A DNA stretch of 64,000 bases from Oppiella nova (Eukaryota; Arthropoda; Arachnida; Sarcoptiformes; Oppiidae): the NCBI GenBank assembly GCA_905397405.1, contig CAJPVJ010000015.1, positions 1 through 64,000 on the forward strand, in the 5' to 3' direction. The position numbers were made by a program, and so were the translations under genes. The notes under the pieces were generated by a model. It did no database searches and had not been told where the DNA came from. It worked only from the letters and a program-made list of their open reading frames with translations. This document shows, piece after piece, positions 59,631-64,000 of this stretch. Each line of letters opens with the position of its first letter. Within the stretch, counting starts at the first letter, position 1.

Positions 59631-60665
59631 ATGCAGGAATTACAGATCCCAAATGGTTATTTTCATCTCTGGCAGATGTATCTGTCTGAACGAGGGATTG
59701 ATCTTGCGACGCTTGATTTCTTACAAGCGGATGAAAAAAAACATTTAATTGGAATTTTGTCACAGCCGATTGATACACAATCTTCCTATTTCTTCTTTCA
59801 TCAACTGATTGAAAAAACCAAACAAGCGCTAGATTGCCCTCAGATCGTTTTTGAAATGGCAGAATATGTGCGACCTGAGCATTTTGGTGTTTTGGGCTAT
59901 ATGGCATCACGAAGTACAACCGTGGCAGAAGCTTTACAAAATATTATGCGCTTTAGTCGTTTGGTGATTGATGGTGACGAAGTTATTCCAATGCAAATGC
60001 AGCTCAAGGGAGAATATGTACATTTAATTTGGCCCTTTCATCATGAAAAATACATTCTTATTAATGAATTTACCAATGCGTTAATGATGCATCTCGCGCG
60101 TAAAATTGTACCGCCAAACCAATTTCCATTACATGCGGTGCATTTTGCTCATGCACCACAAATGGCGATGTATCATTATCTAAAGTTCTACGGCTGTGAA
60201 GTCTCTTTCCATCAACCGCAATACAGTTTTGTCTTAGCCTCAGCAGGTTTAAATTTAAAAATCCAGCAGGCAGATCCGTCCTTAATGCAGCTTTTGGTCA
60301 AGCAGGCAGAGGAAGCTATTGCATCTAAACCTCGCTATGAAACCATTGCTCAGCGTTTACATTTGATTGTGGCAGAATATTTAAAGTTAAAACAACAAGC
60401 CCCAAAAATTGAAGAACTTACTCAAGAACTTCATATATCCACCCGGACTTTACAACGACAGTTAAGTGACTTACAGACGTCGTTTAAAAAAATTGTAGAG
60501 ATTGAACGGATGAAGCGTTGTGATTTTTTATTGGAAAGCCACATGCCGTTCAGTGAAATTGCGATGCAGTTAGGTTATTCAGATCAGTCAGCTTTAACCA
60601 GAGCATATAAGGCTTTTAGTGGGCAGACCCTGCTCGAGAAAAAACAACAGTTGAAGTCATTGTGA
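59631..60665 (+). CDS. AraC-family regulator (second, with arabinose-operon-type N-terminal domain)
   Basis: 344 residues. The N-terminal ligand domain includes VFEMAEYVRPEHFGVLGYMAS, typical of the OruR-like AraC group. The C-terminal helix-turn-helix pair is IEELTQELHISTRTLQRQLS and MPFSEIAMQLGYSDQSALTR, then AYKAFSG. Divergent from the ferritin-like pair, which it probably controls. Confidence 0.88.
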   Translation: MQELQIPNGYFHLWQMYLSERGIDLATLDFLQADEKKHLIGILSQPIDTQSSYFFFHQLIEKTKQALDCPQIVFEMAEYVRPEHFGVLGYMASRSTTVAEALQNIMRFSRLVIDGDEVIPMQMQLKGEYVHLIWPFHHEKYILINEFTNALMMHLARKIVPPNQFPLHAVHFAHAPQMAMYHYLKFYGCEVSFHQPQYSFVLASAGLNLKIQQADPSLMQLLVKQAEEAIASKPRYETIAQRLHLIVAEYLKLKQQAPKIEELTQELHISTRTLQRQLSDLQTSFKKIVEIERMKRCDFLLESHMPFSEIAMQLGYSDQSALTRAYKAFSGQTLLEKKQQLKSL

Positions 60666-60692
60666 AAAAACAGTTCAAATAAATTATGGTTT

Positions 60693-60733
60693 AAAAAAAA
60701 GCACTTAGATAGTATTGCTACTATCTAAGTGCT
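60693..60733 (-). terminator. Terminator of the NhaC-family gene
   Basis: A perfect 15-bp stem, AGCACTTAGATAGTA-ttgc-TACTATCTAAGTGCT (60700-60733). The run of eight A at 60693-60700 gives the U tract on the minus strand, so it stops transcription from the antiporter gene. Confidence 0.88.
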
Positions 60734-60823
60734 TAGTATGATTGTAATTTTTTAATTTATGCACAAAACACAGGTTGATCTGATTGTTGAATTGGTTTTT
60801 TAAAACCATGATTCAGCATGATT

Positions 60824-62155
60824 TCAAGTTATCTTTAATTTAGGAAATCTAAATACGATTGCCAAGATTGCAAATATCGCCAATACCCAACAATAATAAA
60901 TCGAACCAATCAGCTCAACAGGGGACAGTTTGGCAATTGAGCATGCAAGTAATAGTTGTGCACCGTATGGAATCAAGCCCTGAACCACACAAGAGAAAAT
61001 ATCCATAAATGCAGCAGCACGTTTGGGATCAACAGCATATTCTTTGGCAACTTCTCTTGCCATGTCTCCAGATAAGATGATGGCAACCGTATTATTTGCG
61101 ACAAACACATTTGAGAAAACCACAAGGAAGCTAATTCCAATTTCTCCCGCACGTTGTTGACCGATTTTAAATCGACGGGTTAAGGCATAAATATGTTGAA
61201 TTAACCATTCTAAACCGCCTTCTTTTTGCATAATCGCCGATAAACCACCTAAGAACATAGAGAGTAAGGCAACTTCAAACATACCCACAAAACCATCATA
61301 AATAGCGGCATTGTATTTAAGTAGGGTAAATTCAGGATTTTCAATGATGCCAAGACAACCCGAAAGTACTATTCCAATGGTCAGTACTGCAAGTACATGT
61401 AAACGTGTAAATGCTAAAAAGAATACGATCACATAAGGCAAAATAAGCCATAAGTTATAGTTTTTATATTCAATGGTTTGTGCATGATGGCTGGTCAAAA
61501 TATAAATCAATATGGTGATGATCGCAGCAGGCAATGCGATCCAGATATTCACTCGAAATTTATCACGCAGTTCTACATTTAGACTTCGAGTCGCTGCAAT
61601 GGTGGTATCTGAAATCATGGATAAGTTATCACCAAACATTGCCCCGCTGACCACAGCACCAATTGCATAAATGGGCTGAATATCCGTTGCTTGAGAAAAA
61701 CCAAAAGCAATCGGCGCACATGCAGCAATGGTTCCCATCGATGTTCCCATTGCTGTGGCAATAAAGGCCGAAATGATGAAAAGCATCGGAAGGACAAATT
61801 CAGATGGAATAATCGATAAACCAAATTGAACAGTGGAGTCCACACTACCGATTGCACTGGTTACGCTGGCAAAGGCACCTGCAAGCATAAAGACCATAAA
61901 CATCAAAATTAAATTGGGATGGCTTGCACCATGCAAAAATGTTTCTATAGCGGCATTGATTTTCCCTCTATACAGCAGGATGGCCAAAATAATTGCAGGA
62001 AGAGCAGCAATAGGGGCTTTCACTTGATAAAAAGCAAACTCAGTACCAATGATCGTGTGATAAATACCACTGCCTAAAAAAATGGCTAAAAAAACAATAA
62101 GCGGCAAGAGCGCAAGCACGCTGGCTTGCACTTTAGCCTGAGAATGTGTGGTCAT
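60824..62155 (-). CDS. NhaC-family Na+/H+ antiporter
   Basis: 443 residues, about eleven membrane helices. ATAMGTSMGTIAACAPIAFG and SGAMFGDNLSMISDTTIAATRSLN are the ion-site regions of NhaC/ArsB-like (IT superfamily) transporters. FVANNTVAIILSGDMAREVA follows near the C-terminus. It probably exchanges Na+ or a small organic ion for protons; substrate by family only. Confidence 0.87.
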   Translation of the reverse strand: MTTHSQAKVQASVLALLPLIVFLAIFLGSGIYHTIIGTEFAFYQVKAPIAALPAIILAILLYRGKINAAIETFLHGASHPNLILMFMVFMLAGAFASVTSAIGSVDSTVQFGLSIIPSEFVLPMLFIISAFIATAMGTSMGTIAACAPIAFGFSQATDIQPIYAIGAVVSGAMFGDNLSMISDTTIAATRSLNVELRDKFRVNIWIALPAAIITILIYILTSHHAQTIEYKNYNLWLILPYVIVFFLAFTRLHVLAVLTIGIVLSGCLGIIENPEFTLLKYNAAIYDGFVGMFEVALLSMFLGGLSAIMQKEGGLEWLIQHIYALTRRFKIGQQRAGEIGISFLVVFSNVFVANNTVAIILSGDMAREVAKEYAVDPKRAAAFMDIFSCVVQGLIPYGAQLLLACSIAKLSPVELIGSIYYCWVLAIFAILAIVFRFPKLKIT

Positions 62156-62576
62156 AAGAGGAGATAAAAAATCAGAATCCTGACTAGTATAAACAGCTTT
62201 TGCAATTTCTGAAAAATAATTAAGTGATGTGGGTGATAGGGTGTTTGGCTGTAGGGTAATGATTTAACTTTATTTTTTACTCATAATGATATTTTTTTGT
62301 AAGCTTGAAAATAGGTAGCTTTGATCATTGTCCTCAACTTGAAAATAGCGCTAAATGTATCCATGGGTTGTTTTATTATTGGTGATATAAAACAAGATAC
62401 GCGAGAGCGACTATGTGACTCTATCCTTTGAGTAAAAAATAGCGTTACAATGCAGTGTCTTGTATTTATACATTTGGATGATTAAACCGTAAATAAATCC
62501 ATTTTGAATTTATTTACTGGTGTTTAATGATCTAAAAACTCCTCAAGTTTGAACAATTCAAGGAATGTACAATCCT
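62156..62576. promoter_or_regulatory. Intergenic region upstream of trpA
   Basis: 421 bp between the divergent antiporter and trpA. trpB is not immediately upstream, so trpA-accD must be started from here. No clear attenuator hairpin or leader peptide rich in Trp was seen. Confidence 0.5.
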
Positions 62577-63380
62577 ATGTCACGTTTAGCCACTCGTTTT
62601 GCACAGCTTAAATCTCAACAGCGTAAGGCTTTGGTTTCTTATGTTATGGCGGGTGATCCTCAACCACATGTAACCGTACCATTGTTACATCAAATGGTTG
62701 CAGCAGGCGTAGACGTAGTTGAACTTGGATTGCCATTTTCCGATCCTATGGCAGATGGTCCAGTGATTGCACTTGCAGCAGAGCGCGCTTTAGCTGCGGG
62801 TACCAATACCTTTGATGCCTTGAATATGGTTAAAGAATTTCGCCAAAAAGATACAACAACGCCAGTTGTTTTAATGGGGTATTTAAACCCTGTAGAAGTG
62901 ATTGGTTATGAAAAGTTTGTAGCTTATGCGAATGACTGTGGTGTTGATGGTGTACTTCTTGTGGATTTACCACCTGAAGAAGCACAAGATTTAGATGAAG
63001 TATTGCAAAAGTACAATATGGATCAAATCTTCTTGCTTGCACCAACCTCTACCGATGAACGTATTCAGCATGTAGTGAAACAAGCAAGTGGCTTTATTTA
63101 CTATGTGTCTCTAAAAGGCGTAACGGGTGCAGCAACATTGGATACAACGGAAGTTGCAGCACGTATTGAAAAAATCAAAACCTTTACCGATATTCCAGTT
63201 GGGGTAGGTTTTGGGATTAGTGATGCCGCTTCTGCAAAAGCCGTAGGTCAAGTTGCTGATGCAGTGATTGTCGGAAGTGCTTTTGTCAAACCATTTGCAA
63301 ATCTTGCACCAGAACAAGCTGTTGAAGCAGCAGTGAATAAAGTCAAGGAGCTTCGAGCCGCGCTCGATGAGTTAGTATGA
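62577..63380 (+). CDS. trpA: Tryptophan synthase alpha subunit TrpA
   Basis: 267 residues from ATG 62577. Catalytic Glu49 in VVELGLPFSDP and Asp60 in MADGP take the same positions as in E. coli; phosphate-binding GVGFGISD and VGSAFV follow. It splits indole-glycerol phosphate to indole, channelled to TrpB. The upstream ATG at 62565 is adjacent to AAGGA with no spacing, so 62577 is preferred. The last bases overlap accD by ATGA. Confidence 0.95.
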   Translation: MSRLATRFAQLKSQQRKALVSYVMAGDPQPHVTVPLLHQMVAAGVDVVELGLPFSDPMADGPVIALAAERALAAGTNTFDALNMVKEFRQKDTTTPVVLMGYLNPVEVIGYEKFVAYANDCGVDGVLLVDLPPEEAQDLDEVLQKYNMDQIFLLAPTSTDERIQHVVKQASGFIYYVSLKGVTGAATLDTTEVAARIEKIKTFTDIPVGVGFGISDAASAKAVGQVADAVIVGSAFVKPFANLAPEQAVEAAVNKVKELRAALDELV

Positions 63381-64000
63381 ATCAAGAAGTGAAATCAGGG
63401 AAAATCCTCAGCGCAACAACGCCGTGGACAGATCGTACAGTTCCAGGCATCCATATGCCTGACCAACAACAAACACTCAAAGCGACGTTTACAGAACCAA
63501 CCATTGAGTGCCCTGAATGTCATGCACTCGTGACTCGTACTGCAATGTCTTTCAATGCCTATGTTTGTCCATCATGCGATGAACATTTGAAAATGAAAGC
63601 ACGTGATCGTTTAAATTGGTTTTTTGATAATGTGACCACTGAACTTGGTCAAGAATTTGCAGCAAAAGATCCTTTACATTTTGTAGACAGCAAGCCTTAT
63701 CCAGAGCGTATTAAAGAAGCGCAGGAAAAAACAGGTGAAACTGAAGCCCTTGTGGTGATGCAAGGTCAAGTTAAAAATATTGCAATGGTTGCATGCGCAT
63801 TTGAATTCGACTTTATGGCTGGATCAATGGGTACTGTGGTCGGTGACCGTTTTGTACAAGCTGCTGAAAAAGCGATTAAAGATAAGCAACCACTGATTTG
63901 TTTTGCTGCTTCAGGCGGTGCTCGTATGCAGGAAGGCATGTTGTCTTTGATGCAAATGGCGCGTACCTCTGCGGCGATTCAAAAAATCAAAGATGCGCAT
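63377..64000 (+). CDS. accD: Acetyl-CoA carboxylase carboxyltransferase beta subunit AccD, cut by window edge
   Basis: 208 codons open to the end of the window, with no stop. The zinc ribbon CPECHALV...YVCPSCDEHLKM holds the four cysteines. The crotonase-like part includes FDFMAGSMGTVVGDRF and FAASGGARMQEGMLSLMQMA. With AccA it moves the carboxyl group from biotin to acetyl-CoA. It starts within the trpA stop codon (ATGA). It completes the biotin theme: BirA charges the carrier this enzyme uses. Confidence 0.95.
   Translation, partial: MNQEVKSGKILSATTPWTDRTVPGIHMPDQQQTLKATFTEPTIECPECHALVTRTAMSFNAYVCPSCDEHLKMKARDRLNWFFDNVTTELGQEFAAKDPLHFVDSKPYPERIKEAQEKTGETEALVVMQGQVKNIAMVACAFEFDFMAGSMGTVVGDRFVQAAEKAIKDKQPLICFAASGGARMQEGMLSLMQMARTSAAIQKIKDAH

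Noticed and set aside
60700-60733. Perfect 15-bp hairpin as a transposon end or small RNA
   Set aside because: It is followed by a U tract on the minus strand at the end of the antiporter gene and is single-copy here, which fits a terminator.

Overview
The window is a chimera of two organisms. Positions 1 to about 9740 are AT-rich eukaryotic DNA: fragments of a cytochrome P450 gene cluster plus one short-chain dehydrogenase, all split by short GT-AG introns (the two I could place exactly are 67 and 73 bp). The P450s have an N-terminal membrane anchor, a proline hinge, the ExxR motif and an FxxGxRxCxG heme loop. They look like arthropod microsomal CYP3-clan enzymes, and the intron style would suit a mite, though the species is inferred. 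From 9741 to the end the sequence is compact, intronless bacterial chromosome whose gene content and order (ffh, smc-zipA-ligA, bioAFCD, gcd beside oprB, trpA-accD) point to Acinetobacter. The join falls inside a bacterial lipoprotein signal peptide: the lipobox remains but the start codon is lost.

Eukaryotic part (1-9740). Six P450 loci lie on both strands. Several break in the middle of an exon, lack middle exons or have damaged motifs, so most look like pseudogenes or rearranged pieces. The last one is cut off before its heme-binding half by the join.

Bacterial accessory array (9741-13502). A very AT-rich array alternates two families of small exported proteins: A, lipoproteins, and B, proteins with signal peptides. 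It holds truncated, fused and remnant copies and looks like at least four ancestral A-B pairs reshuffled by recombination. I do not recognise either family.

Bacterial core (13685-64000). An SseB-like protein, dusC and a cytochrome-assembly membrane protein are followed by ffh. Next come coaX, birA and a 47-residue small protein between them, then a TauE-type exporter. A GntR regulator with a palindromic operator precedes smc-zipA and ligA. An iron-regulated TonB receptor, a heme-ligand-lacking bacterioferritin and a thioredoxin-type peroxiredoxin follow. A biotin operon (BioH-like hydrolase, bioA, bioF, bioC, bioD) makes biotin, which birA attaches to acetyl-CoA carboxylase, and accD of that enzyme begins at the right edge. 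Glucose oxidation is represented by the PQQ glucose dehydrogenase gcd and an OprB porin. Fatty acid oxidation is represented by a thiolase and FadB/FadJ-like pair and a CaiB-type CoA transferase.

The gcd gene carries a 252-bp insertion made of a direct repeat plus an inverted piece of the same gene. That is the typical scar of an amplification or assembly chimera, and it makes an artefactual origin of the eukaryote-bacterium join more likely than real gene transfer.
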